Shown here in pieces: positions 29,318 to 38,112 of a stretch of DNA of 64,000 bases. The stretch is from JAICSD01 sp963836665. GTDB taxonomy: Bacteria > Acidobacteriota > Vicinamibacteria > Vicinamibacterales > 2-12-FULL-66-21. The stretch's first letter is position 1. Every line of letters starts with the position of its first letter. The notes under the pieces were generated by a model that was not told the DNA's origin, did not search any database, and saw only the letters and a program-made list of their open reading frames with translations. Made by a program: the position numbers and the translations under genes. The stretch is taken from the NCBI GenBank assembly GCA_963836665.1, contig CAWIKL010000001.1, positions 3,286,001-3,350,000 on the forward strand, given 5' to 3'.

Positions 29318-30874
29318 TCAGCGCTCGTAGCTCTCGCGCCGCGCTGACGCCGACAGCTTGATCAGGAAGCGCTCCGGCTCGTGCCAGAAGCGCTCACGCA
29401 GCTCGCGCAGGCTGTCGGCTCCGCCGTAGGAAATCGACGAGCACAGGTGCTTGATCATCTCGCGGAAGATCGATCGCGCAGAACCGCGCGCCGGCACGCT
29501 GATCTCCATGCCCTCGGCGCCGATCGCCTCGAGCTCGACGCGATCGGCGTCCTCGACGTCGAGGCGGTCGCGGATCGCTTCGAGCGAGGCCATGCCTCGC
29601 AGCACCTTGAACGGCACTTTCACCGTCTTCTGCGACTCGGGCAGCAGCACCGACTTGTGGACCACTTCACCGGGCGCCTCCTCGGTGCCGGCAAACGCGC
29701 TGCCGAGCATGGCGCAGTCGCCGCCGAACATCAGCGCCATCGCCAGCGCGCCGTGGCGGCGGATGCCGCCGTCGGCGATGAGCGGCACGTCGACGCCGGC
29801 GCGATTGGCGTGATCCGCCACCGCAACCCGGCACTCGACGAGCGCCTGTGCCTGCGGCACGCCGAAGCTCGTGGTCATGCGCGTGGTACAGCCGCCGCCC
29901 GGGCCGATGCCGACCTTGACGGCGTTGACGCCAAGATCGAGCAGGAAGCGCGTCCCCTCGGCCGTGCCGACGTTGCCGGCGATCAACTCGACGGCGGCAA
30001 ACCGCTTGCGCAGTTCGCGCACGGCCCGCTCCATGACGTTCGAGTGGCCGTGCGCGATGTCGATCACCAGCACGTCGACGCCGGCCTTGAGCAGTTCGGC
30101 GGCACGCTCAAGGTAATCGCCGGTCGCGCCGACCGCCGCGCCGACCCTGAGCCGTCCCTGCGCGTCGCGCGTGGCGAAGGGCAGCCGCCGACGCCGGACG
30201 ATGTCGCGCGCCGTGACCAGCCCGAGCAGCGCGCCGTCGCGGCTGACGAGCGGCAGCTTCTTGATCTTCCGCTCGACCATGATCCGCTCCGCCTCTTCGC
30301 TCGAGGCCGGCCCCTCGTGCACGACCAGGCGGTCGACCGGCGTCATCCGGTCCGAGACGTGCAGCCCGTCGCCATCCACGAAACGCAGGTCGCGCTCGGT
30401 GAGCAGGCCGCGCAGCCGGCCGGATTCGTCGACGACGACGAGTGTGCCGATGCGCCGCTTCCCCATCAGCGCCGCCGCCTCGGCGACACTCGCCGAGGGA
30501 GCGACGCTGTAGGGATCGGCGATCACGCCGTGCTGCGTGCGCTTGACGATCTCGACCTCGCGCACCTGCGGCTCGATCTCGCCCGGACGGAAGCCGCGGT
30601 CGATGATGCCGAGACCCCCCTCCTCGGCCTGGACGATGGCCATCGGCGCACGCGTGACCGTGTCCATGTTGGCCGACACGATCGGCCGCTTCAACGTGAT
30701 GTGCTGCGAGACCCGGCACGACAGATCGATCGCGGCCGGATCGCGGCGCACGACGACGCTGCGCTGCGGCGTGAGCAGGAAGTCGTCGAAGGTGCAGCCG
30801 CGCACCTGGTCGGACACCGTGCGCGCCGCGCCGGTGCCGAGCCGCGGAAAGTCCTCGGTCCCCATAGGGTTCAT
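29318..30874 (-). CDS. guaB: IMP dehydrogenase family protein (GuaB-like), with CBS domains
   Basis: A 518-residue TIM-barrel protein with two CBS domains (about residues 105-235, for example PVDRLVVHEGPASSEEAERIMVE, abbreviated). The catalytic cysteine is C329 in GPGGGCTTRMTTSFG; canonical IMPDH has GPGSICTTR. IADGGIRRHGALAMALMFGGD is conserved. Where canonical enzymes have the flap DRY dyad, the alignment gives DRV, and YRGMGS is LRGMAS. This suggests a GuaB1-like branch, some members of which are GMP reductases. It begins 5 bases from the divergent mltB start. A second Met (30865) is possible. Confidence 0.82.
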   Translation of the reverse strand: MNPMGTEDFPRLGTGAARTVSDQVRGCTFDDFLLTPQRSVVVRRDPAAIDLSCRVSQHITLKRPIVSANMDTVTRAPMAIVQAEEGGLGIIDRGFRPGEIEPQVREVEIVKRTQHGVIADPYSVAPSASVAEAAALMGKRRIGTLVVVDESGRLRGLLTERDLRFVDGDGLHVSDRMTPVDRLVVHEGPASSEEAERIMVERKIKKLPLVSRDGALLGLVTARDIVRRRRLPFATRDAQGRLRVGAAVGATGDYLERAAELLKAGVDVLVIDIAHGHSNVMERAVRELRKRFAAVELIAGNVGTAEGTRFLLDLGVNAVKVGIGPGGGCTTRMTTSFGVPQAQALVECRVAVADHANRAGVDVPLIADGGIRRHGALAMALMFGGDCAMLGSAFAGTEEAPGEVVHKSVLLPESQKTVKVPFKVLRGMASLEAIRDRLDVEDADRVELEAIGAEGMEISVPARGSARSIFREMIKHLCSSISYGGADSLRELRERFWHEPERFLIKLSASARRESYER

Positions 30875-30879
30875 AATAG

Positions 30880-31941
30880 ATGCAGATGCGTCTGTCAGGT
30901 CTGCTGCTGGGCCTCGCGCTCCTCTTCCAGCAGAGTGCGCCCGTGCCCCAGCCGCCGCAGCCGTCGTTTGCCGAGTGGCTCGACGGCGTTCGCGTGGAGG
31001 CGAAGAGCCGCGGCATCAGCCAGGCCACCATCGACAAGGCGCTCAACGGTTTCGACCCGCTGCCCGTCGTCGTCGAGCGCGATCGTTCGCAGGCGGAACT
31101 GGTGGAGACGCTCGATCACTACCTGCAACACCACGTCTCGGCCCGGGTGATCGCGACGGCGCGCACCCGCCGCGCCGAGCAGGCGGCGCTGCTCGACACG
31201 ATCGCCGCGAAGTACGGAGTGCCCCCTGGCATCACCATTGCGGTGTGGGGACTGGAATCCAACTTCGGCCGCTTCAGCGGCCTGCGCCCGACGATCCAGA
31301 CGCTGGCGACGCTCGCCTACGACCCGCGCCGAGCAACGCTCTTCCGCGCGGAGCTCTTCGCCGCACTCGAGATCCTCGACAGCGGCGATGTCGAGCCCGA
31401 CGCGATGCGCGGATCCTGGGCCGGCGCGCTCGGGCAGCCGCAGTTCATGCCATCGAGCTTCCTGCTCTACGCGCAGGACTTCGACGGCGACGGCCGGCGC
31501 GACATCTGGCACTCGACCGCCGACGTCTTCGCGTCGATTGACAATTACCTCGCCGCGCACGGCTGGACGCGCGACCAGCCGTGGGGGCGCGAGGTCTCGG
31601 TGCCCTCCTCGGCGCTGGCCGCGATTCCGGCGCGCGCGCCGATGCAGACGGAGGGCTGCCTGGCGCGACGTCAGATGACGGTGCCCCTACCCGTGGAGAC
31701 GTGGAGGGAGCTCGGCGTCACGCTCAAAGGGGGCGCTCCCCTGCCTGAGAAGGGTCTCAACGCCTCACTCGTGTCCGGCCTGAAGCGGCACTTTCTGGTC
31801 TACCCGAACTACCTGGCAATCCTGGAATACAACTGTGTCAACGCCTACGGCTTGAGCGTCGCCTTGCTCGCCGACGCCTCGAAGCCGACGGCCGCCGCGA
31901 AACCATCGGCAAGGAAGCCGGTCAAGAAGACGCGAGAATGA
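30880..31941 (+). CDS. mltB: Lytic murein transglycosylase B (MltB/SLT_2 type)
   Basis: A 353-residue peptidoglycan lytic transglycosylase. A short hydrophobic signal (RLSGLLLGLALLFQQ) leads into the SLT_2 domain; there is no lipobox, so it may be periplasmic rather than a lipoprotein. The catalytic glutamate is E126 in VWGLESNFGRFSG. GSWAGALGQPQFMPSSFL near residue 180 and DGRRDIWHSTADVFASIDNYL are family signatures. It should cleave glycan strands to give 1,6-anhydro ends. It starts 5 bases from the guaB start. Its stop overlaps the ATG of the Nudix gene in an ATGA. Confidence 0.92.
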   Translation: MQMRLSGLLLGLALLFQQSAPVPQPPQPSFAEWLDGVRVEAKSRGISQATIDKALNGFDPLPVVVERDRSQAELVETLDHYLQHHVSARVIATARTRRAEQAALLDTIAAKYGVPPGITIAVWGLESNFGRFSGLRPTIQTLATLAYDPRRATLFRAELFAALEILDSGDVEPDAMRGSWAGALGQPQFMPSSFLLYAQDFDGDGRRDIWHSTADVFASIDNYLAAHGWTRDQPWGREVSVPSSALAAIPARAPMQTEGCLARRQMTVPLPVETWRELGVTLKGGAPLPEKGLNASLVSGLKRHFLVYPNYLAILEYNCVNAYGLSVALLADASKPTAAAKPSARKPVKKTRE

Positions 31942-32559
31942 GCTCGCTGATCGAACTCGAGACCGGTACTGCGCGATCGGCTGGCCGGCACGCTGCCCGG
32001 CCTCGAGGCGCAGCGGCGCTTCATGCCGACGCCGCCGCGGACGGGCTGGCAGCCAGGTGAATTCCCCAGCGATGCACGTATCGCCGCCGGCCTGCTGCTG
32101 CTCTATCCCGGCGGCGACGGCCCGTCGATTCCGCTCACCGTGCGCTCGAGCACGCTGCGGAGGCACGCCGGCCAGATCAGCCTCCCCGGCGGCGCGACCG
32201 ACGAAGGCGAAACGCTCGTGCAGGCGGCGCTGCGCGAAGCGCACGAAGAAATCGGCGTCGATCCCGCACGCGTCCGCGTGCTCGGGGAACTGACGCCGGT
32301 GCACGTACTGGTCAGTGGTTTCACGCTCCACCCGATCGTCGGCATCACCGACGAGCGCCCCGACTTCCATCCGGCCGCGCACGAGGTCGAGACCGTGATC
32401 GAAGTCTCGATCGCCGACCTGCAGGATGCTTCGAACATCCGCCACGGCGTGCGGACGCGCGAAGGGATGGCAATCGAATATCCCTACTTTCACCTCCGCG
32501 GCAGCCAGGTGTGGGGCGCGACCGCGATGATTCTCGGCGAGTTCGTCTGCCTGTTGTAG
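31938..32559 (+). CDS. Nudix hydrolase, CoA-diphosphatase-like, with a frame break near its start
   Basis: Nudix protein with the full box GGATDEGETLVQAALREAHEEIG. VHVLVSGFTLHPIVG and a C-terminal VWGATAMILGEFV point to the CoA/NUDT7-type pyrophosphatases. The start is unclear. An ATG at 31938 overlaps the mltB stop (ATGA) and encodes MSSLIELETG. The conserved LRDRLAGTLPGLEAQRRF begins in the next frame at CTG 31969. Removing one base between 31961 and 31969 joins them into a protein of about 206 residues. Without that, the first conventional start is ATG 32023 (178 residues), which would cut off the N-terminal helix. Confidence 0.83.
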
Positions 32560-32621
32560 CGCGGCGAGCGCATCCGCCCCCCGACACCGGCCGGCTGGAC
32601 CGGCCACGAGGCGGAGACGGG

Positions 32622-35297
32622 CTATCGCAGCAGCGTGACGGGATCGGCGCGCAGCGCACGTCGCGCCGGGATGACGCACGCGGCGACGGCGACAAGCGCG
32701 AGGCCGGCCGCGCAGGTGGCGAACGAGGCGGCGTCGGTCACGGGCACGCCGTAGAGGAGACCGGTCAGGACGCCGGCGGCCGCGCGCGCCGCCACCACGC
32801 CGATCACCGTTCCGGCCAGCGCCAGCGACGCGCCCTTGCGCAGCACCAGGGCGAGCAGCACGGACCCGCGCACGCCGAGCGCCACCCGGATGGCAAACTC
32901 CCGCCGCCGCTCGTTGACCGCCCACGACATCATGCCGTAGATGCCGACGAGCGCCAGCGTCAGCGCCAGCGCGCCGAACGCCGTCACCAGCGACGAGACG
33001 AACCTGGGCCGGGCCAGCGCCCGTGCGATGTGATCGTCCATCGTCTTGACGTTGGCCAGCGGCAGCGATGGATCGAGCTCGGCGGCGGCGCGGCGGATCG
33101 TCGGGACCGCGGCATAGGGATCGCCCGCCGTCCTGACGACGAAGGCCATGAACGAAAACGAGCGCTGCGAGGCCGGTTGATAGATCTCCGGCCGCGGCGG
33201 CACGGCGGGACCGAGATGACGGATGTCGCCGACGACGCCGACGACCGTCATCCAGGCGCCGGCATCGTCAAAAGCGAGGCGGCGGCCCACCGGATCTGCA
33301 CCGGGCCATTGCTCGCGCGCCAGCGCCTCGTTGACCAGGACCACCGCCATGGGCGCGTCGTGCGTGTCGGAGTCGCGCACGTCGCGGCCGCGCTTGATCG
33401 GGATGCCCATCGCCGCGAAGTAGCCGGGCATGACGATCTGATAGCCGGCGTGCGGCTCGTATCCGGGCCGCGGCTTCGGCCGCCCCTCGACCAGGTAGCC
33501 GGTGCCGAAGTCGTCGCCGCCAATCGGTAACGTGACCGCCGATCCCGCCGAGATCACGCCGGGCACGCGCTCGAGGCGGCGCTGGAGCGCGGCATAGAAC
33601 TCGACCTGCCGAGCCTGGTACTGGGCGCGCGGGCCCGACAGGCGCACGTCGAAGGTGAGCAGGTTCCTGGTGTCGATCCCGGTGTCGACACGGCTGAGCA
33701 CGGCGAAGCTGCGCACCAGCAGCGCCGCGCCGACGAGCAATACCAGGGCGACGGCAATCTCGGCGACGACGAGGGCGTCGCGGATGACGCGGCCGCGGCG
33801 GGAGCCGCTGCCGCGCGTCGATCCTTCGGCGAGGGTGCCCGCCAGATCGCCGCGCGAGAACTGGATCGCGGGAAGAAGGCCGAAGGCGAGCCCGGAGAGC
33901 AGCGCCGCGCAGACCGTGAAGCCGAGCACGCGCCAGCCGAAAGCCGCGCCGGCGGCGGCAATATCCGGCGGCGCGACTCGCAGGAGCGCGGCGGTGCCCC
34001 ACCAGGCGATCAACGCGCCGGCCGCCGCCCCGATCGACGACAGCACGGCCGCCTCGGTGAGCAGTTGCCTGACGATGCGCAGCCGCGTGGCACCGAGCGC
34101 GCGGCGCAGCGCGAGATCGCGCTGACGGGCCGCGCCGCGGCCGAGGAGCAGGCTGGCGACGTTGGCGCAGGCGATCGCCAGTACAAAGCCGACTGCACCG
34201 GTGAGCACATAGAGCGGCCGCGCCAGCGAACCGAAGAACTGCTCCCGCATCGGCACGATCATGGCGCTCCGTCCGCCGTCTTCCGGGTGCTCGCGCGCCA
34301 GGCGATCACCGATCGCGCGTGCCTCGGCGTCGGCGCCGTCCGGCGTCACGCCTGGCTTCAACCGCGCCACCAGGCGGACGAATCCCGCCGTCCGGTTCGC
34401 GCTCAGGTCGCTATCTTCGTCGATCGCGGCGCGCGGCACGTCGGCCGCCGCGGGCGGCACCCAGAGCTCCGGGCCGACGTCGGCCGACGGCCGTCCGTTG
34501 ATGAACGGCCAGAAGAAGTCGCGCGGCATCACCGCGACGACCAGCCGCGCGCGCCCGTTCAGGGTGATCGTCCGGCCGACGATCGACGGATCCGACCCGA
34601 AACGGCGCACCCACAGCCCGTAGCCGAGCACGACGGACGAGGGATCGGCACGTCCCTCATGAAAGGGAGTGCCGAGGAGCGGCCGCGTGCCGAGCACGTC
34701 GAAGAAGCCGGAGGACACGCTGGCGCCCGGGATGGACTCGGCGTCGCCGTAGCCGGTCAGCGTGTAGCTGATGTGCGCGATCGCGGCAGAGCGCTCGAAG
34801 GAGGTCATCTGCCGGCGGAAATCGAGCATCCGTTGCGGCGCGAGCGGATTCGGGTCGCCGCCGCGCGTCTGGTTCCACAGAAACACCAGGCGCCCCGCGT
34901 CGGCAAACGGCAGCGGCCGCAGCAGCGCAGCATTGACGACGCTGAAAATCGCGGTGTTGGCGCCGATGCCGAGCGCCAGCGTGACGACGGCGACAAGCGT
35001 GAAGGCGGGCGCCTTGCGCAGGGCACGCAGCGCGTAGACGACGTCCTGCCTGAAATCGGTCCACATGCCCGTCCGTCTCCTTTGCCGCGCCGCGCGATCG
35101 TCGATAGCGCGGATCTGTCGCGCGATCTCGGCGGCGTCGCCAAACGTGCGGCGCGCGGCGACGTGCGCCTCGAGCGCGCCCAGGCCGCGCTCGCGAAAAT
35201 CCCGCTCGCGCATTTCGAGATGAAACGCGATCTCGTCGGCGGCGTCCGCGTCGGTGTTGCGGAAGATGTCGCGCAGACGGCGCCCCGGGGTGCTCAT
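32622..35297 (-). CDS. ADOP-type MacB/FtsX-like orphan permease with N-terminal extension
   Basis: An intact 891-residue permease. The first 75 residues (STPGRRLRDIFRNTDAD, then ADEIAFHLEMRERDFRERG) form the soluble N-terminal module of many acidobacterial orphan permeases; the other two copies in this window lack it. MWTDFRQDVVYALRALRKAP then begins the MacB-like core. VLAIACANVASLLLGRGAARQ and the C-terminal VIPARRALRADPVTLLR mark the two FtsX-like blocks. ATG 35297 overlaps the padR stop as ATGA, so the two are translated together and PadR probably controls the permease. No ATPase partner is adjacent. Confidence 0.9.
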   Translation of the reverse strand: MSTPGRRLRDIFRNTDADAADEIAFHLEMRERDFRERGLGALEAHVAARRTFGDAAEIARQIRAIDDRAARQRRRTGMWTDFRQDVVYALRALRKAPAFTLVAVVTLALGIGANTAIFSVVNAALLRPLPFADAGRLVFLWNQTRGGDPNPLAPQRMLDFRRQMTSFERSAAIAHISYTLTGYGDAESIPGASVSSGFFDVLGTRPLLGTPFHEGRADPSSVVLGYGLWVRRFGSDPSIVGRTITLNGRARLVVAVMPRDFFWPFINGRPSADVGPELWVPPAAADVPRAAIDEDSDLSANRTAGFVRLVARLKPGVTPDGADAEARAIGDRLAREHPEDGGRSAMIVPMREQFFGSLARPLYVLTGAVGFVLAIACANVASLLLGRGAARQRDLALRRALGATRLRIVRQLLTEAAVLSSIGAAAGALIAWWGTAALLRVAPPDIAAAGAAFGWRVLGFTVCAALLSGLAFGLLPAIQFSRGDLAGTLAEGSTRGSGSRRGRVIRDALVVAEIAVALVLLVGAALLVRSFAVLSRVDTGIDTRNLLTFDVRLSGPRAQYQARQVEFYAALQRRLERVPGVISAGSAVTLPIGGDDFGTGYLVEGRPKPRPGYEPHAGYQIVMPGYFAAMGIPIKRGRDVRDSDTHDAPMAVVLVNEALAREQWPGADPVGRRLAFDDAGAWMTVVGVVGDIRHLGPAVPPRPEIYQPASQRSFSFMAFVVRTAGDPYAAVPTIRRAAAELDPSLPLANVKTMDDHIARALARPRFVSSLVTAFGALALTLALVGIYGMMSWAVNERRREFAIRVALGVRGSVLLALVLRKGASLALAGTVIGVVAARAAAGVLTGLLYGVPVTDAASFATCAAGLALVAVAACVIPARRALRADPVTLLR

Positions 35298-35650
35298 ACC
35301 ACCTTGGACGGACGGCGCGCCTGCAGGGCCCTGGTCACGGCGATCGAAAACCGCTCCCAGCGGCTCATTTCGGCACGCAGCTGCTGGCGCCCCTCTTCCG
35401 TGAGGCTGTAGCACCGGACACGACGGTTGGTGTCCGACATGGTCCACTGTGAGGTGAGGAGGCCGCGCGCCTGTAAGCGGTGCAGAGCCGGATAGAGCGA
35501 CCCCTCTTCGACGATCAGGTCGTCTTCGGTGACCTGCTCGATCCAGCGGGCGATGCCGTAGCCGTGCAGCGGCCCCCAGCTGAGCGCCTTGAGAATGAGT
35601 GTGGCGAGCGTGCCTTGGAGGAGGTCAACGGTAGTCGTCCGTTCACTCAT
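35294..35650 (-). CDS. PadR family transcriptional regulator
   Basis: A 118-residue winged-helix regulator: LQGTLATLILKALSWGPLHGYGIARWIEQ (family start, shortened here), EEGSLYPALHRLQARGLLTSQW for the recognition helix and wing, then YSLTEEGRQQLRAEMSRW. PadR proteins are repressors that respond to small molecules or envelope stress. It is the promoter-proximal gene of a two-gene unit with the ADOP permease (ATGA overlap). The promoter at 35660-35687 carries an inverted repeat that could be its own operator (see that entry). Confidence 0.92.
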   Translation of the reverse strand: MSERTTTVDLLQGTLATLILKALSWGPLHGYGIARWIEQVTEDDLIVEEGSLYPALHRLQARGLLTSQWTMSDTNRRVRCYSLTEEGRQQLRAEMSRWERFSIAVTRALQARRPSKVV

Positions 35651-35659
35651 AGGCCTGTC

Positions 35660-35687
35660 ATCATATACCTTTGTTAATATGTGTCAA
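35660..35687 (-). promoter_or_regulatory. padR promoter with overlapping inverted repeat
   Basis: On the minus strand, TTGACA (35687-35682), a 16-base spacer and TATGAT (35665-35660) form a near-consensus sigma-70 promoter, 10 bases before the padR ATG. An inverted repeat, CATAT at 35662-35666 and ATATG at 35677-35681 with ten bases between, covers the -10 box and part of the spacer. That position suits a repressor site, and PadR-type proteins bind such dyads. The region is much richer in A+T than the surroundings. That PadR binds here is an inference. Confidence 0.6.
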
Positions 35688-35715
35688 GCGGCACGCCACT
35701 TGCTGAGCTCCAGGC

Positions 35716-37374
35716 GTGATCCACGACCTTTGGTACAAGAACGCCGTCATTTACTGTCTCAACGTCGAGACCTACATCGACTCCAACGGCGACGGCGTCG
35801 GGGATTTCGTCGGGTTGACCGACAAGCTGGCGTATCTGGCGGGGCTGGGCGTCACCTGCCTCTGGCTGCTGCCGTTCTACCCCTCCCCCGACAAGGACGA
35901 TGGCTATGACGTCTCGGACTACTACGGCGTCCATCCCCGGACGGGGACGTTCGGCGACTTCGTCGAGTTCATGAACCGCGCGCGGCAGCTCGGGCTGCGC
36001 GTCATCTGCGATCTCGTCGTCAACCACACCTCGGACCAGCATCCATGGTTCAGGGCAGCGCGGCGGGACCCGCAATCACCGTATCGCGGCTATTACGTCT
36101 GGTCGAAGCGCCGCCCGCGCAACTGGAACAAGGGGATGGTCTTCCCGGGCGTGCAGAAGGCGACATGGTCCCTCGACCGCAAGGCCGGAGCCTACTACTT
36201 TCACCGCTTCTACGATTTCCAGCCAGACCTCGACACGCACAACCCGGCGGTCAAGGAAGAACTGACGCGAATCATGGGCTTCTGGCTGCAGCTCGGCGTC
36301 TCCGGATTCCGCATGGACGCAGTGCCCTTCCTCGTCGAACGCAAAGGGGCCGGCGTCACCCCGACCAGGGACTACGAGCTGCTGCACGAGATGCGCGACT
36401 TCCTGCAGTGGCGCTGTCGCGACGGCATCATGCTCGCGGAAGCCAACGTACCGCCGCGCGAGAGCCGGCACTACTTCGGCGGCCAGGGCGATCGCCTGCA
36501 GATGATGCTCAACTTCTGGGTCAACCAGCGCGTCTTCTATACCCTGGCCACCGCCGACGCCCGGCCGCTGCGGCAGGCCCTGCACGACACCTACGACCGG
36601 CCGTACATGTCGCAGTGGGGCATTTTCCTGCGCGCGCACGACGAGCTCGATCTCGGGCGGCTCACCGAAGCGCAGCGTGAGCGCGTGTTCGCGGCATTCG
36701 CGCCCAGAAAGGACATGCGCCTCTACGATCGCGGCATCCGCCGCCGGCTCGCACCGATGCTCGGCAACGATCGCCGCCGCATCGAGCTCGCCAACAGCCT
36801 GTTGTTCACGCTGCCGGGAACGCCGATCATCCGCTACGGCGACGAGATCGGTATGGGCGACAACCCGACGCTGCCGGAACGCTACCCGGTGCGGACCCCG
36901 ATGCAATGGTCGTCGCAGCGCCATGGCGGCTTCACGACGGCGCGCCGGCCGATCCGGCCGGTGATCGACGATCCGGAGTTCGGCTACCGTAAGGTCAACG
37001 TCGCCGATCAGCGGCGCGACCCTCACTCGCTGCTCAACTGGACGGAGCGGATCATCCGTACGCGCAAGGAGTGCCCCGAGATCGGATGGGGCGACTGGCG
37101 GCTGCTGGCGCGACTGCCGGATCACGTCCTCGGCATGCGCTACGACTGGAACGGCCGGGTCACGATCGTGCTCCACAACTTCTCGGACCAGCCGGCGATC
37201 GTGCGCGTGCCTGGCGGCGGATGCGACACGCTGGTCAACCTGCTGTCGCAGGAGCGCAGCGCAGCCGACCGAATCGGGCGGCATACGATCGAGCTGGAAC
37301 CGTACGGCTATCGCTGGCTGCGCGCCGGCGAGCCGGAGCAGCCGATCAGCGACGAGAAAACTCGTCGGGCGTGA
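35716..37374 (+). CDS. GH13 alpha-amylase family, trehalose-synthase-like
   Basis: A 552-residue GH13 enzyme close to trehalose synthase (maltose alpha-D-glucosyltransferase). GVGDFVGLTDKLAYLAGLGV and VVNHTSDQHPWF are family regions. The catalytic residues are D201 (GFRMDAVPF), E242 (IMLAEANV) and D309 (FLRAHDELDL). GDEIGMGDN and VRTPMQWS are also TreS-like, and residues from about 490 form a C-terminal beta domain. There is no fused maltokinase, and maltokinase is not nearby. GTG 35716 starts MIHDLWYKNAVIY directly. It is divergent from padR, 65 bases apart; its 3' end overlaps the pseudouridine synthase gene by 29 bases. Confidence 0.87.
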   Translation: MIHDLWYKNAVIYCLNVETYIDSNGDGVGDFVGLTDKLAYLAGLGVTCLWLLPFYPSPDKDDGYDVSDYYGVHPRTGTFGDFVEFMNRARQLGLRVICDLVVNHTSDQHPWFRAARRDPQSPYRGYYVWSKRRPRNWNKGMVFPGVQKATWSLDRKAGAYYFHRFYDFQPDLDTHNPAVKEELTRIMGFWLQLGVSGFRMDAVPFLVERKGAGVTPTRDYELLHEMRDFLQWRCRDGIMLAEANVPPRESRHYFGGQGDRLQMMLNFWVNQRVFYTLATADARPLRQALHDTYDRPYMSQWGIFLRAHDELDLGRLTEAQRERVFAAFAPRKDMRLYDRGIRRRLAPMLGNDRRRIELANSLLFTLPGTPIIRYGDEIGMGDNPTLPERYPVRTPMQWSSQRHGGFTTARRPIRPVIDDPEFGYRKVNVADQRRDPHSLLNWTERIIRTRKECPEIGWGDWRLLARLPDHVLGMRYDWNGRVTIVLHNFSDQPAIVRVPGGGCDTLVNLLSQERSAADRIGRHTIELEPYGYRWLRAGEPEQPISDEKTRRA

Positions 37375-38050
37375 CCTCGCGCCATTCACCCGGCTGCAGC
37401 TGCCCGAGCTCGATCGGTCCGTAGGCGACGCGCAGCAGCCTCGTCACCGGCTTGCCGAGCGCGGCGAATAACCGCCGGATCTCCCGATTCTTTCCTTCGG
37501 CCAGCTCGACGACCAGGTGCGTTTCACGGCGCGAGCGCTTGCGCACCGTTACCGCGCTGGCGCGCAGCTCTCCGATGCCGCGCTCCATTGCGGCACAGTC
37601 CTCGTCGCGCACCTCGCCGCGGGCCGTCACGGCGTAGCGGCGGACGGCGGCGTGTCGGGGATTGGTGAGGCGCTCGGCCAGCTGCGTGTCGGTCGTCAAG
37701 AGCAGCAGCCCGGAAGTGGCGTAGTCGAGCCGGCCAACCGCGACGAGCCCCTCGCCCGTCTCGCCGAGGACGTCGAAGACGGTGCGTCGCCCCGCGGGAT
37801 CGCGCCGCGTGGTCATGGTCCCGCGCGGCTTGTGCAGCGCGACCGTGCGCCAGGGGCGCGGCGGCGCCGCCTTCCCGCCGACTTCGATACGGTCGCGCTC
37901 GGGGTGTACGGAGGCGAGCGGTTCGGTCTCCGCACGGCCGTTGACCGAGACACCGCCGCCGCGGATGAGGCGGCGCCCCTCGCTGCGCGACGCGAGTCCC
38001 AGCTTCGACAGCGCGCGCTCGAGCGCCACGTGTCCACGCGGGTACTTCAT
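37346..38050 (-). CDS. RsuA/RluB-family pseudouridine synthase
   Basis: A 234-residue RNA pseudouridine synthase with an N-terminal S4 domain (residues 7-55, ALSKLGLASRSEGRRLIRGG) and the RsuA/RluB/E/F catalytic domain. The catalytic aspartate is D109 in VGRLDYATSGLLLLTTD. ALHKPRGTMTTRRDP and KNREIRRLFAALG are also conserved. Which rRNA position it modifies is not visible from sequence. Its 3' end overlaps the convergent GH13 gene by 29 bases, with no room for a terminator between them. Confidence 0.9.
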   Translation of the reverse strand: MKYPRGHVALERALSKLGLASRSEGRRLIRGGGVSVNGRAETEPLASVHPERDRIEVGGKAAPPRPWRTVALHKPRGTMTTRRDPAGRRTVFDVLGETGEGLVAVGRLDYATSGLLLLTTDTQLAERLTNPRHAAVRRYAVTARGEVRDEDCAAMERGIGELRASAVTVRKRSRRETHLVVELAEGKNREIRRLFAALGKPVTRLLRVAYGPIELGQLQPGEWREVTPDEFSRR

Positions 38051-38112
38051 GGCTGCGTGGACTACGAACGTATCTCAGAAATGGCCGCGGCGGACAAGAC
38101 TAAAATGGCGGC

